Assembly: GCF_028290625.1 (NCBI RefSeq)
Contig: NZ_JAQGJM010000012.1
Coordinates: forward strand, 62,001-126,000
Origin: Devosia sp.
GTDB taxonomy: Bacteria; Pseudomonadota; Alphaproteobacteria; Rhizobiales; Devosiaceae
Length of the DNA: 64,000 nt
Direction of reading: 5' to 3'
The notes below the pieces were generated by a model. The model was not told where the DNA came from, ran no database searches, and saw only the letters and a program-made list of their open reading frames with translations. Each line of letters begins with the position of its first letter. Position 1 is the stretch's first letter. A program made the translations under genes and the position numbers. Positions 8,208 through 17,515 of this stretch are shown piece after piece.

Positions 8208-9025
8208 GCATCGATATGACCTCTGCGCCAGCCGCGCTGCTGCCACCACAACTGATGCGCACCGAAGCGCTGTTGACCATGAGCGGCCTGTCCAAGACTT
8301 ACGGCAGCGTGCGGGCGCTACGCAATGTGGATGTCACCGTCTATCCCGGCGAAGTCATGGGCATAGTGGGCGAAAGCGGCTCCGGCAAATCGACCCTGTT
8401 GCGCATGATGAACCTTGAGGACACGCCGGACCAGGGCGACTATCGCCTGCAACTCCCCGGAAAGGATGACGACAACCTCTTCGCTCTCGATCGCTACCAG
8501 CGACGCATGCTGTGCGCGCATCACATCGGTATTGTCTACCAGAATCCCCATCAGGGCCTGCTGATGCGCCATAGCTCGAGCGGCAATGTCGCCGAACGGC
8601 TGCTGATCGCCGGCGAACGCAGCTTCGACGTGCTGCGCAGCAAGGCGCGGGACGCGCTCGACGCTTCCGAATTCCCGCTGGCCCGCATGGATGCGCGGCC
8701 CGCAGAACTCTCGGGTGGCATGCAGCAGCGTGTGCAGCTGGCCAAGGCCATTGCGCTCGAACCGGCGCTGCTGCTGCTCGACGAGCCGACCACCGGGCTT
8801 GATGTCAGCGTGCAGGCACTGGTGCTCGATACGCTCAAGCGCCTGCAGCGGGATCGTCGCATCACCATGGTACTGGTCAGCCACGATCTGGGCGTCATCC
8901 GCACCATGGCCGACCGCGTGCTGGTCATGCGCCATGGCGAGGTGGTGGAACGGGGCCTGGCCGATCAGGTGTTCCAGGATCCCCAGCACCCCTATACCCA
9001 GCAACTCGTTCACGCCAAGCTCTAG
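8204..9025 (+). CDS. phnK: ABC-type ATPase PhnK of the C-P lyase complex
   Basis: ATP-binding protein of 273 residues. In E. coli PhnK binds the PhnJ face of the core complex and is required for phosphonate use although it is not a transporter. Seen are Walker [10 protein letters not shown], signature LSGGMQQR and Walker B LLLLDEP followed by TTGLDVSVQA, all intact, and the oligopeptide-ATPase-like C-terminal HPYTQQL. The ATG overlaps the phnJ stop (ATGA); an in-frame ATG at 8255 would drop a 17-residue N-terminal tail. It is notable that the PhnJ-contacting subunit is conserved although PhnJ has lost its metal site. Confidence 0.87.
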   Translation: MSIDMTSAPAALLPPQLMRTEALLTMSGLSKTYGSVRALRNVDVTVYPGEVMGIVGESGSGKSTLLRMMNLEDTPDQGDYRLQLPGKDDDNLFALDRYQRRMLCAHHIGIVYQNPHQGLLMRHSSSGNVAERLLIAGERSFDVLRSKARDALDASEFPLARMDARPAELSGGMQQRVQLAKAIALEPALLLLDEPTTGLDVSVQALVLDTLKRLQRDRRITMVLVSHDLGVIRTMADRVLVMRHGEVVERGLADQVFQDPQHPYTQQLVHAKL

Positions 9026-9034
9026 GGACCCACG

Positions 9035-9772
9035 ATGCAAACGCCAGAAACCCTACCGCTGCTGCGCGTCGAAGGCCTGACGAAGACCTTCCGCATGTTC
9101 CATCTCGACAGCATGCTGCATGCCTTCGAGGGCATCAGCTTCGACCTGCGCGCCGGCGAATTTCTGCTGCTCAAGGGCCGCAACGGCGCCGGCAAGTCCA
9201 CGCTACTGCGCACACTCTGGCGCAGCTACCTGCCGGTGGGCGGCCATATCTGGTATCAGTCCAAGCTCGGCACCATCGACCTGGCCCGAGCCGCCGATGT
9301 CGATATCGCCCTGCTGCGCCGCCAGGAAATGGGCTTCGTCACTCAGTTCCTCAACGCCCGCCCGCGCGTCGCGGCGCAGGATATCGTCGCTGAGCCACTG
9401 CGTCTCGCCGGTCAGTCGCAGGCTGAGGCGCTCGATCAGGCTCGCCATTGGCTGGGCGAATTCGGCGTCCGCGAAGAACTGTGGCGCGCCTATCCGAGCA
9501 CCTTCTCGGGCGGCGAACAGCAGAAGGTCAATCTGGCCCGCGCGCTGATCCTACCCCAGCGCCTTTTGCTGCTCGATGAGCCGACCGCTTCGCTCGACGT
9601 CGGCGCGCGCCGGGCGCTGGTGCGGCGCCTCGACGATCTCAAGGCCGCCGGCGTCGCCATCATCGGCGTCTTCCACCACCCCGGCGACGTCACCGACCTT
9701 ATCGATCGTGAGATTGACCTCGCAACCCATCCCGTTTCCGCTGACAACGAGCTGACCCATGTGGCTGTCTGA
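9035..9772 (+). CDS. phnL: ABC-type ATPase PhnL of the C-P lyase complex
   Basis: ATP-binding protein of 245 residues needed with PhnGHI for forming ribose-1-phosphonate triphosphate. Walker A is GRNGAGKST (the E. coli protein has a different loop), signature FSGGEQQK and Walker B LLLLDEP. The start is ATG nine bases after phnK, and its end overlaps phnM by 14 bases. Full-length compared with the family. Assignment to PhnL rather than PhnK rests on order and on the shorter, H-loop-proximal C-terminus (GVFHHPGDV). Confidence 0.85.
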   Translation: MQTPETLPLLRVEGLTKTFRMFHLDSMLHAFEGISFDLRAGEFLLLKGRNGAGKSTLLRTLWRSYLPVGGHIWYQSKLGTIDLARAADVDIALLRRQEMGFVTQFLNARPRVAAQDIVAEPLRLAGQSQAEALDQARHWLGEFGVREELWRAYPSTFSGGEQQKVNLARALILPQRLLLLDEPTASLDVGARRALVRRLDDLKAAGVAIIGVFHHPGDVTDLIDREIDLATHPVSADNELTHVAV

Positions 9773-10955
9773 TTTTCGCATTGTCCTTGCCGACCGCCTG
9801 ATCCCGCATGGTGCCCTGCGCATCGAGGATGGCCTGATCGCCGAGATCAGCGAAACCCCCGTGGCCGAGGCCGATATCGTGGGCAATGGCCTCATCCTGC
9901 TGCCCGGCATGATCGACATGCATGGCGACATGATCGAACGCGAGATCGAGCCCCGCCCGGGTGTGCGCATGCCGATGGAAATGGGTCTGCGCGATCTTGA
10001 CCGCAAGCTCGCCAATTCCGGCATCACCACGGCCTATGCCGCCGTATCGTTCAGCCCGGGCTCGACCTATGGCCACATGCGGTCCTACGATTTCACCAGC
10101 GAAATGATCCGGGCGATCCGCGCCCACAAGGCGAACCTGCTGATCGATCATCGCGTCCATGCCCGCTTCGAAGTGACGTTTCCCGCCGCCTTGTCGGTGG
10201 TCAAGGAATTGATCGCCGAAGGCTCGGTGGATCTCATTTCGCTGTGCGACCATACGCCGGGCCAGGGCCAATATCGCGACATGCCGCTGCAGGCGGCCAA
10301 CCTCGCCAAGTCCAAGGGCATTACGCTCGAGCAGGCGCAGGCCAATCTCGAACAGCGCATCCGCGATCGCAAGGAAACCGCCGGCGATCTCACCGCAACC
10401 CTGCGGACCATGGCTCAATATTGCGCCCTGCACGGCGTGCCGCTCGCCAGCCATGACGACGACACCGTGGAAAAGGTCGCTCAGATGCAGGAGCTGGGCG
10501 CCAGCATCAGCGAATTCCCGGTGACGCTGGACGCCGCCCGCGAAGCCAAGGCCCGCGGCATGGTCAACGCCATGGGCGCACCCAATGCGCTGCGCGGCAC
10601 CTCCTATTCGGGCAATCTGTCCGCCCGCGAAGCTCATGCCGCGGGCCTGCTCGACCTCCTCGCGGCCGACTATCACCCCTCGGCCATGCTGCCGGCCGTG
10701 CTCGTCCTGGCTCAAACCGACCCGGACGGGCTTCCGGGTGCGGCGCGCCTCGCCACGCGCAATCCGGCGCGAGCGCTCGGTCTTGAGGATCGCGGCGAAA
10801 TCGCCGTGGGCCTGCGCGCCGACCTCATCGTTGCCGACAGCTCCGGCGTCGGCCATATCCGCGCCACCTTCTGCAACGGCGTCATGGTCTATTCCGATGG
10901 TAGCGTGGCTCCCGGCAATCCGGTTCGTCACCATGATGTCATTCGAATGAGTTAA
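9759..10955 (+). CDS. phnM: Ribose 1-methylphosphonate 5-triphosphate diphosphohydrolase PhnM
   Basis: Metal-dependent amidohydrolase-fold enzyme of 398 residues that removes pyrophosphate from the PhnGHIL product, giving alpha-D-ribose-1-phosphonate 5-phosphate, the normal substrate of PhnJ. The metal-binding DMHGDMIE motif is near residues 53-60, further ligands lie in IDHRVHAR and SHDDDT, and a C-terminal GLRADLIVAD strand completes the composite domain. It overlaps phnL by 14 bases. Its last codons contain the second copy of the putative PhnF operator. No phnN, phnO or phnP follows. Confidence 0.88.
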   Translation: MWLSDFRIVLADRLIPHGALRIEDGLIAEISETPVAEADIVGNGLILLPGMIDMHGDMIEREIEPRPGVRMPMEMGLRDLDRKLANSGITTAYAAVSFSPGSTYGHMRSYDFTSEMIRAIRAHKANLLIDHRVHARFEVTFPAALSVVKELIAEGSVDLISLCDHTPGQGQYRDMPLQAANLAKSKGITLEQAQANLEQRIRDRKETAGDLTATLRTMAQYCALHGVPLASHDDDTVEKVAQMQELGASISEFPVTLDAAREAKARGMVNAMGAPNALRGTSYSGNLSAREAHAAGLLDLLAADYHPSAMLPAVLVLAQTDPDGLPGAARLATRNPARALGLEDRGEIAVGLRADLIVADSSGVGHIRATFCNGVMVYSDGSVAPGNPVRHHDVIRMS

Positions 10956-10964
10956 CGCTGTCAT
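10936..10964 (+). promoter_or_regulatory. Second PhnF-type operator with PhoB-like half-sites ahead of phnC
   Basis: TGTCAT-TCGA-ATGAGT (10937-10952) repeats the palindrome found at the phnF start (13/16 identical), here formed by the last codons of phnM. On the same stretch ATGTCAT (10936) and CTGTCAT (10958) are PhoB-like half-sites 22 bases, that is two helical turns, apart; the middle turn (ATGAGTT) is a poor match. This suggests that phnCDE has its own PhnF- and phosphate-controlled promoter inside and after phnM. I could not identify a convincing -10 box. Confidence 0.4.
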
Positions 10965-11039
10965 CCAAGCCAACTATCGTCCGCTCATAGGAACGGACCT
11001 CCAAGCCTGAAGAACAGCTATCTTGCGGAAGGTGGAGCC

Positions 11040-11873
<834 letters not shown>

Positions 11874-11917
11874 CGGCGGTCATAACCCGACGACATAAAC
11901 CCCCGGAGCCTACGATC

Positions 11918-12838
11918 ATGAACATGTTCATGCGCCGCACCATTGCGGCCGCAGTGATGGCGGCTGCCATCATCTCCCCTGCCCTCGCCCAGGACTGGAA
12001 GCAGCAGTATCCCGAACTCAGCATCGGCATTTCCTCGGGCGAAAACGAGACCGACGCCATCGCCCGCACCCAGGGATATGCCGACTACCTGAGCCGCACG
12101 CTCGGCGTTCCGGTCAGCATCGTGCGCGGCACCGACTATGCGGCGGTCATCGAAGCCATGCGCGCCGGCCAGATCCAGTTCGCCTCGATCGGCCCGGCCA
12201 ACTATGCCCTCGCTCGCAAAGTGATGGGCGACCTCGTGACTCCCGTCGCGGTGCAGCGCGATAAGGAAGGTGCCCTCGGCTACTATTCGGTGATCGCCGT
12301 ACGTGCCGACAGTCCTTACCAGACGCTCGAAGACATCAAGGGCAAATCCTTCGCCTTTGCCGATCCGAATTCGACCTCGGGCTATGCGGTTCCGTCCTAT
12401 TATCTCTCGACCGTGCTGGGTACGAGCGCCGACGAATATTTCAGCGAAACCGCCTTCTCGGGCGGTCATGAGCAGAGCGTCATCGCCCTGCTCGCCGGCA
12501 CCTTCGAGGCTGTTGCGACCCACCAGACCAACGATCACAGCGGCAATATTCCCCGCATGGTGGAAAAGGGCATGATCCCGGCCGGTTCCACCCGCATCAT
12601 CTGGACCTCGCCGCTCATTCCGAATTCGCCGACGGTGATGCGCACCGACCTGCCCGAAGAGCTCAAGACCGCGTTCACCAACGCCGTCTTCGCCTTCCCC
12701 GAGGCCGATCCGGCAGCGTTCGAAGCCTACACTTCGGGCAATTCCAAGGGTTATGCCCCGGCCAAGCACGAAGACTATCTCGATGTGATCGCTATCACCG
12801 AATACAACGCTAAACAGCGTCGCGCTAACGCCAACTAA
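11918..12838 (+). CDS. phnD: Phosphonate ABC transporter substrate-binding protein PhnD
   Basis: Periplasmic phosphonate/phosphate-analogue binding protein, 306 residues. The start MNMFMRRT has GGAG ten bases ahead and opens a Sec signal peptide that ends at ALAQ (about residue 24). SIGISSGENETDAI, FASIGPANYALA and FADPNSTSGYAVPSYYL are typical of the PhnD group, where the Ser/Thr-rich loop binds the phosphonate. The shorter start used here replaces a frame that would run back into phnC. A hairpin follows the stop codon. Confidence 0.93.
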   Translation: MNMFMRRTIAAAVMAAAIISPALAQDWKQQYPELSIGISSGENETDAIARTQGYADYLSRTLGVPVSIVRGTDYAAVIEAMRAGQIQFASIGPANYALARKVMGDLVTPVAVQRDKEGALGYYSVIAVRADSPYQTLEDIKGKSFAFADPNSTSGYAVPSYYLSTVLGTSADEYFSETAFSGGHEQSVIALLAGTFEAVATHQTNDHSGNIPRMVEKGMIPAGSTRIIWTSPLIPNSPTVMRTDLPEELKTAFTNAVFAFPEADPAAFEAYTSGNSKGYAPAKHEDYLDVIAITEYNAKQRRANAN

Positions 12839-12850
12839 GCCAAACCCTCG

Positions 12851-12882
12851 ATCGGCACGGACCCCAGCGGTTCCGTGCCGAT
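12851..12882 (+). terminator. Hairpin between phnD and phnE (attenuator-like)
   Basis: ATCGGCACGGA (12851-12861) pairs perfectly with TCCGTGCCGAT (12872-12882), an 11-base-pair stem with a 10-base loop. Only a weak T run (TTATT) follows, so it is more likely a partial terminator or an mRNA-protecting stem that raises PhnD over the permeases than a full stop. The ribosome-binding GGAG of phnE starts nine bases after it. Confidence 0.55.
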
Positions 12883-12902
12883 TGCTTATTGGAGTGTACG
12901 CA

Positions 12903-13799
12903 ATGACCCATGCCCACGCCCTGGCCGGCACCAGCAGCAGCCGGATCGCCGATTTCGAGCACCGCTACCAGACCGAACGCCGCACGCGGGGGCTCTGGAC
13001 GCTGCTCTATCTCGTGCTGTTCGCCGGTGCAGTGGTTGGCTCGATGCAGGTCAGCGACTTCAACCCGTCCAAGCTTATGAACGGCCTGCCCAAGGCATGG
13101 AATTATATCTACGGCACCTTCCCCACCCTACGCTGGGAAACCCTGGGCGCCGATATCGCCGAGTGGTACTGGGGCATTCGCTATTGGCTGCGCCTGCTGG
13201 TCGAAACCGTGCTGATGAGCTTTGTCGGCACCGTGCTTGGCGGCGTGGTTGCGCTCGCCCTCTGCTTTTTCGCCTCGAGCAATCTGGCGCCCAACAAGGC
13301 GTTGTGTTTCATCAGCCGCCGCACCCTGGAGTTCCTGCGCACGGTGCCCGAACTGGTGTTCGCGCTGATCTTTGTCTACGCCTTCGGCCTCGGCCCCTTC
13401 GCCGGCGTGCTGGCCATCGCCGTCCATACTGCCGGCTCGCTGGGCAAGCTCTTTGCCGAGGTCAACGAGAACGTCGATGAGCGCCCGATCGACGGTGTGC
13501 GCGCCGCGGGCGGCTCCTGGCCGATGATCATGCGCCTGGCCGTGGTGCCACAGGCCTTGCCCAATTATGCCAGCTATCTGCTGCTGCGCTTCGAGATCAA
13601 TGTGCGCGGCGCCGCGGTGCTCGGCGTGGTCGGGGCCGGCGGCATCGGCGAGGATCTCTACCTCGCCATCCGCCAGTTCGAATATCCCGATATCAGCGCC
13701 ATCATGCTGCTGCTGATCGCCACGACCGCGGTGATCGACATCACCTGCGAATCCATCCGCCATCGCCTGATCGGGCACGATCTGGGCAAGGGGCAATGA
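12903..13799 (+). CDS. phnE: Phosphonate ABC transporter permease PhnE (first copy)
   Basis: Inner-membrane permease, 298 residues, with GGAG eight bases before the chosen ATG; an upstream in-frame start at 12882 overlaps the hairpin. It has about six hydrophobic segments, and the cytoplasmic EAA loop is seen as GVRAAGGSWPMIMRLAVVPQ. RTVPELVFALIFVYAFGLGPF is the usual PhnE signature region. It ends in ATGA shared with the second permease, with which it would form a heterodimeric channel. Confidence 0.9.
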   Translation: MTHAHALAGTSSSRIADFEHRYQTERRTRGLWTLLYLVLFAGAVVGSMQVSDFNPSKLMNGLPKAWNYIYGTFPTLRWETLGADIAEWYWGIRYWLRLLVETVLMSFVGTVLGGVVALALCFFASSNLAPNKALCFISRRTLEFLRTVPELVFALIFVYAFGLGPFAGVLAIAVHTAGSLGKLFAEVNENVDERPIDGVRAAGGSWPMIMRLAVVPQALPNYASYLLLRFEINVRGAAVLGVVGAGGIGEDLYLAIRQFEYPDISAIMLLLIATTAVIDITCESIRHRLIGHDLGKGQ

Positions 13800-14653
13800 C
13801 CATGACCACCGCCATTTCCGCCGACCGCCTCAAGGCCCTCCAGCAGGCCCACCCTCAGGTGTTTACCCGCCCACTCGCGGCGCGGCTGCGCGACTGGGGC
13901 CTGTGGGCCGCCTGCTTCGCCCTGCTGGGTTTCGGCCTCTGGTGGATCAACGCCTCGCCGACCCGTATCTGGGATGGGTTGGGCAAGCTCGGTTTCCTCG
14001 TCCGCTTCATGTGGCCGCCCAGCGATGGCGGCGTCTTCTGGGAGCACGCCTATGCGATGATGGAAACGCTGGCCATGGCCTTTTTGGGCACGGTCGTGGC
14101 GGCCGTGGTGGCGCTGCCGCTCGGCTTTCTCGGCGCCAAGAACGTGGTTCCCAACTGGCTGTTTCATTTCTCGCTGCGGCGCGGCTTCGATACCTTGCGC
14201 GGCATCGATAGCCTGGTCTGGGCCCTGATCTTCGTCAGCGCCGTGGGCATGGGCCCCTTTGCGGGCGTGCTGGCGATCGCCGTGTCGGATGTGATGGTGT
14301 TCTCCAAGCTGTTTGCCGAGGCTATCGAGAATGTCGAACGCAAGCAGATCGAGGGTGTCCGTTCGGCGGGGGCCAGCCCGGTGCAGACGCTGCGGCTGGG
14401 CGTGTTTCCGCAGGTCTTCCCGGTGATGCTCAGCCACTTGCTCTATTTCTTCGAGGGCAATGTCCGCTCCGCGACGATCCTTGGCATTGTGGGGGCCGGT
14501 GGCATCGGCCTGCAACTCTCCGACCGCATCCGTATCAACAATTGGGACGAGGCCGCCTTCATCATCCTGATGATCCTGGTGACAGTGGCGGTGATCGACA
14601 ACCTCTCCCGACGCATCCGCACAAAGCTGATCGACGCCGCCCCGCAAGTCTGA
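13796..14653 (+). CDS. phnE: Phosphonate ABC transporter permease PhnE (second copy)
   Basis: Second PhnE-type permease, 285 residues, translationally coupled to the first by ATGA. The EAA loop reads EGVRSAGASPVQTLRLGVFPQ, and RGIDSLVWALIFVSAVGMGPF matches the corresponding region of its partner. Two tandem phnE genes are common in alphaproteobacterial phnCDE clusters. It is the last gene of the phosphonate locus; 39 bases later a convergent regulator gene ends, and I see no hairpin in that gap. Confidence 0.9.
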   Translation: MTMTTAISADRLKALQQAHPQVFTRPLAARLRDWGLWAACFALLGFGLWWINASPTRIWDGLGKLGFLVRFMWPPSDGGVFWEHAYAMMETLAMAFLGTVVAAVVALPLGFLGAKNVVPNWLFHFSLRRGFDTLRGIDSLVWALIFVSAVGMGPFAGVLAIAVSDVMVFSKLFAEAIENVERKQIEGVRSAGASPVQTLRLGVFPQVFPVMLSHLLYFFEGNVRSATILGIVGAGGIGLQLSDRIRINNWDEAAFIILMILVTVAVIDNLSRRIRTKLIDAAPQV

Positions 14654-14692
14654 TCCGGCTGGCGAAGCGGCGATTAGGAAGGGGCGTCGACG

Positions 14693-15658
14693 CTACCCAG
14701 TTGGTACGTCAACGCTGAGCAGGCTGCGAACGAGCGCCGCCTGGTTGCGGACGCCGGTCTTGTCGAAGATCCGTTGCAACTGGGTCCGGAGCGTATTGAC
14801 GCTGACGGATAGGTGATCTGCCGCGACAGCGAGGTCGTGACCTTCGACGATGAGCCGGGCGAGCCGGACCTGGGCCGGGGAGAGACCGTAGATTTCCCGC
14901 GCTCTCTCGATCCGGCGGGTCAAAGTCTGGGCATCGTCGAACGACACTAACGTCTTGCCGTCCTCAAGCAAAACCCAACAATGGAGCGGCACGCCTGCCG
15001 TATCCTCGCCCAGTGCCACGGCCCAGGCTTGCTTTGGTACGACGCTGAGCGGACGCTGGCTCTGCAATTCGTCAAAAGCTAAATGCACCGCCTCCCGTAA
15101 TGCTGGATCGCGGTCGCGCCGGCGGGCGCGCAGATGGTCGGCGGAGATGACGAGCCCCTCGTGGTCGCCGATGCGTTCGCGTGCCATACGGTTGATCCAG
15201 ACGATGCGCGCATCGGCGTCGACCTCGATGAGTGGACAAGTCTGCTCCTCGATATTGCTTTCCATCAGCACCATGCAGGCGATCTTCCAGGTGCCATCCA
15301 TCCGGTGGAGAATTTTGAGCTGGCGCTTGCGATCCTCGCCGGTATCGCTGCCGATCTGGTCATAGGTCACCCAGGCCATGTTACCATTGACCACGACATT
15401 GACCTTTTCCCAGCGCACGCGACCGGCAAAGGGCTGCTGCTCGGGAAATCGCTCGACGATTTTCTTTAGCCGCGCGGCGATGGCGTCCCAGCCTTCATCA
15501 ACGCGGACACCGAGGGAAGCAAACGCCTCCATCCGTCGGGTTTGTGGCGACTGCACCCAATGGCTGGCCAGGGCCTCGAAGTCCCGCTGCAGCCAGGCCT
15601 CAGTCTCGGCGCGAAGCACTGCAAGGATCGCGGCCCTGTCATCCTCGCTGCCGTCCAT
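14693..15658 (-). CDS. LuxR-type regulator with N-terminal NTF2/SnoaL-like domain
   Basis: A 321-residue protein of unusual build. Residues about 5-125 resemble the SnoaL/NTF2 fold (AWLQRDFEALASHW, MAWVTYDQIGSD, WKIACMVLMES); a short PAS-like part follows (PLIEVDADARIVWINRMA, about 135-215); the C-terminal 60 residues are a LuxR helix-turn-helix (LSPAQVRLARLIVEG, VSVNTLRTQLQRIFDKTG). Start: an upstream in-frame ATG exists, but ATG at 15658 has a near-perfect GGAGGT six bases ahead. It lacks a receiver domain, so it probably senses a small molecule or redox state directly. Targets are unknown; the divergent cytochrome/sulfite-oxidase-like genes are candidates. Confidence 0.75.
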   Translation of the reverse strand: MDGSEDDRAAILAVLRAETEAWLQRDFEALASHWVQSPQTRRMEAFASLGVRVDEGWDAIAARLKKIVERFPEQQPFAGRVRWEKVNVVVNGNMAWVTYDQIGSDTGEDRKRQLKILHRMDGTWKIACMVLMESNIEEQTCPLIEVDADARIVWINRMARERIGDHEGLVISADHLRARRRDRDPALREAVHLAFDELQSQRPLSVVPKQAWAVALGEDTAGVPLHCWVLLEDGKTLVSFDDAQTLTRRIERAREIYGLSPAQVRLARLIVEGHDLAVAADHLSVSVNTLRTQLQRIFDKTGVRNQAALVRSLLSVDVPTG

Positions 15659-15723
15659 GCCGCGACCTCCGAAAATGTCGGCTCCCACCATAGCACTGCC
15701 GGTCTGGCGCTGCATGGATTGGC

Positions 15724-15903
15724 TCAGGTGCCGATAACGATGAGGATCGCCACCGCCGTCATGGCGATTGACCCCAGCACTCTGAAATTCGGCTGCGGCA
15801 GCTCAAGCTGGCTGGCGTAATACCGGTCCTCAGCCTTGGCATCCATCCGCGGCGGAGTGGACTTGGCTGGCATGTTGGCGGCGATGAGGCTGGACATGTC
15901 CAT
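15724..15903 (-). CDS. Small single-pass membrane protein, 59 residues
   Basis: A short gene with an excellent AGGAGG five bases before its ATG (position 15903). The product has a polar N-terminal 40 residues (MPAKSTPPRMDAKAEDRYYA) and one hydrophobic C-terminal helix (about 42-59, GSIAMTAVAILIVIGT), so it should be an N-in or tail-anchored inner-membrane protein. No family is recognised. It lies between the LuxR-type regulator (66 bases downstream) and, divergently, the cytochrome c gene. A role as accessory to a membrane redox complex is only a guess. Confidence 0.6.
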   Translation of the reverse strand: MDMSSLIAANMPAKSTPPRMDAKAEDRYYASQLELPQPNFRVLGSIAMTAVAILIVIGT

Positions 15904-16039
15904 TGCGTCCTCCTGACATTGGCATCTGACGCATCCTGTCACGGACCTGCGGCCTTGCTTGTCATGCGCGCGGACGACATGGGGCGATTTGGCCCTCGGG
16001 GGAGGACACCCGAGGCGGTGCGGCCCTGGCAACGCGGTC

Positions 16040-16068
16040 TTGGTGACTGTGCCGGGTTGTTCTATATT
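16040..16068 (+). promoter_or_regulatory. Sigma70-like promoter of the cytochrome c gene
   Basis: TTGGTG (16040-16045), a 17-base spacer and TATATT (16063-16068) form a good vegetative promoter about 65 bases upstream of the cytochrome c start. A short stem CTCGGG/CCCGAG lies further upstream near 15996-16016. Between this promoter and the start lies GGGAGGTCGTGAG, the ribosome-binding site of the cytochrome gene. Confidence 0.5.
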
Positions 16069-16134
16069 GCTCCGTGATGACCCGACGGTCCGGGAGCTGA
16101 TTTCGGTCGCGAGGCCAATCAGGGAGGTCGTGAG

Positions 16135-16524
16135 ATGGTTCGGACTGCGATCGCAATTGCCGCCCTCATGGTGAGTGCCGGAGGGGCGTTGGCCCAGGGC
16201 GACGTGACGCTGGGCGAGCAGATGTTCGGCGACAGATGCGCCGGCTGCCACACTGTGGATGAAAGCACCAAGCAAGGCCCTGGGCTCGCCAGCCTGATCG
16301 ACCGGCCCGCGGCTTCGGTCGAGGGGTTCAAGTATTCGGACGCCATGATTGAGGCCGGCCTGGCTGGCGTGGTCTGGAATATCGAGACGCTCAGCAAGTT
16401 CATCACCAAGCCGCGCAGCGTGGTCAATGGCTCGACCATGGGCTTCACCGGGCTGCGCAACCCCGACGATGTTGCCAACGTCATCGCCTATCTCGCCACC
16501 TTCTCCCCGCCGCCGGCCCAATAG
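16135..16524 (+). CDS. Periplasmic class I cytochrome c
   Basis: Small electron carrier of 129 residues. A signal peptide (hydrophobic 4-19, cleavage after ALA about residue 20) precedes the haem-binding CAGCH at 35-39; the axial Met is probably in NGSTMGFTG. It resembles cytochrome c2/c550 types. GGGAGG precedes the ATG. It could accept electrons from the periplasmic sulfite-oxidase-like enzyme encoded 3.6 kb downstream, as SorU does for SorT, but the genes are not adjacent and this link is inferred. Confidence 0.88.
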   Translation: MVRTAIAIAALMVSAGGALAQGDVTLGEQMFGDRCAGCHTVDESTKQGPGLASLIDRPAASVEGFKYSDAMIEAGLAGVVWNIETLSKFITKPRSVVNGSTMGFTGLRNPDDVANVIAYLATFSPPPAQ

Positions 16525-16639
16525 TCGCCGCGGCAGCAATGAGCGCCGTTGCGCCGACCGCAGTTCAAACCGGCCTGCTGCTGGCCCCGTTTGTATCGCC
16601 GAGCTATGCTGCGGTTCGGGCCAGCAAAGGAACCAAGCG

Positions 16640-17512
16640 TTGAGAGTCGCAGTGCTCGCGACGGTGGCTATGATTGCGTTTGCGGCCAATTCGGTCCTGG
16701 CGCGGCTGGCGCTTGGAGCGGGCGATATGAGCGCCATGGGCTATACCAGCGTGCGTCTCATATCCGGGGCCGTCACACTGGCCGCAATCGTCTATGTTCG
16801 GAGGCCCAAGACCGGCCGTTTCGCGATGGTGGTTAGCGGCAGTTGGTGGGGCGCCGCGGCCTTGCTTGGTTATGCCTTGGCCTTCTCGATCGCCTATCTC
16901 ATGCTCGGCGCGGCAACCGGCGCCCTCATCCTGTTCGCCAGTGTACAGATCGGCATGCTGGCCTGGGCTATTCTGAAAGGCGACAGGCCGAGTGTGCCGG
17001 AGTGGCTCGGATTGGGCGTCGCCCTTGTGGCCCTTGTGTTCCTCGTGGCTCCCGGACTGGTGGCGCCTCCATTGCTGGGCACTGTGTTGATGGTTGGGGC
17101 GGGGCTGTGCTGGGCGGCTTACTCGGTAATGGGCCGCGGCTCGCGGGCACCGCTGGATGATACGGCGGGGAACTTCATCCGATGCCTGCCAATTGCCGTG
17201 GTGCTGGCAATCGCGGGAAACATGACGCACACAAGCACAACGGCCGGGCTAGCCCACGCGATCGCTTCGGGAGCCGTCGCCTCCGGGGTGGGGTATGCAA
17301 TATGGTACGCCGTGCTGCCCGGTTTAACCCGGACCAGCGCCGCGTTTATCCAACTGACCGTGCCGGCAATTGCCGCTGCTGGCGGCGTGGTGTTTATCGG
17401 GGAACAGCTGACTGGCCGGCTGCTGTTTTCCTCGGCGGGCATTCTCGGCGGTGTCGCACTGGCCCTGCTCGCCGCCAACCAGCGTAGAGCCAAGGCCAGT
17501 CGAACCCCTTGA
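16640..17512 (+). CDS. EamA/DMT-family transporter
   Basis: A 290-residue membrane protein with about ten hydrophobic helices in two homologous halves, the drug/metabolite transporter plan. The start is TTG at 16640 with AAGGA ahead; upstream codons in the frame overlap the cytochrome gene and are hydrophilic. Marks of the family are AFAANSVLARLAL at the N-terminus and GVGYAIWYAVLPGLTRTSAA in the second half. DMT proteins export amino acids or metabolites; the substrate here is not recognisable. It ends three bases from the convergent AraC gene. Confidence 0.8.
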   Translation: MRVAVLATVAMIAFAANSVLARLALGAGDMSAMGYTSVRLISGAVTLAAIVYVRRPKTGRFAMVVSGSWWGAAALLGYALAFSIAYLMLGAATGALILFASVQIGMLAWAILKGDRPSVPEWLGLGVALVALVFLVAPGLVAPPLLGTVLMVGAGLCWAAYSVMGRGSRAPLDDTAGNFIRCLPIAVVLAIAGNMTHTSTTAGLAHAIASGAVASGVGYAIWYAVLPGLTRTSAAFIQLTVPAIAAAGGVVFIGEQLTGRLLFSSAGILGGVALALLAANQRRAKASRTP

Positions 17513-17515
17513 TGT

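Noticed and set aside
15996..16016. CTCGGG/CCCGAG stem as a terminator
   Set aside because: Short stem without T-run, between divergent genes; probably chance in GC-rich DNA.
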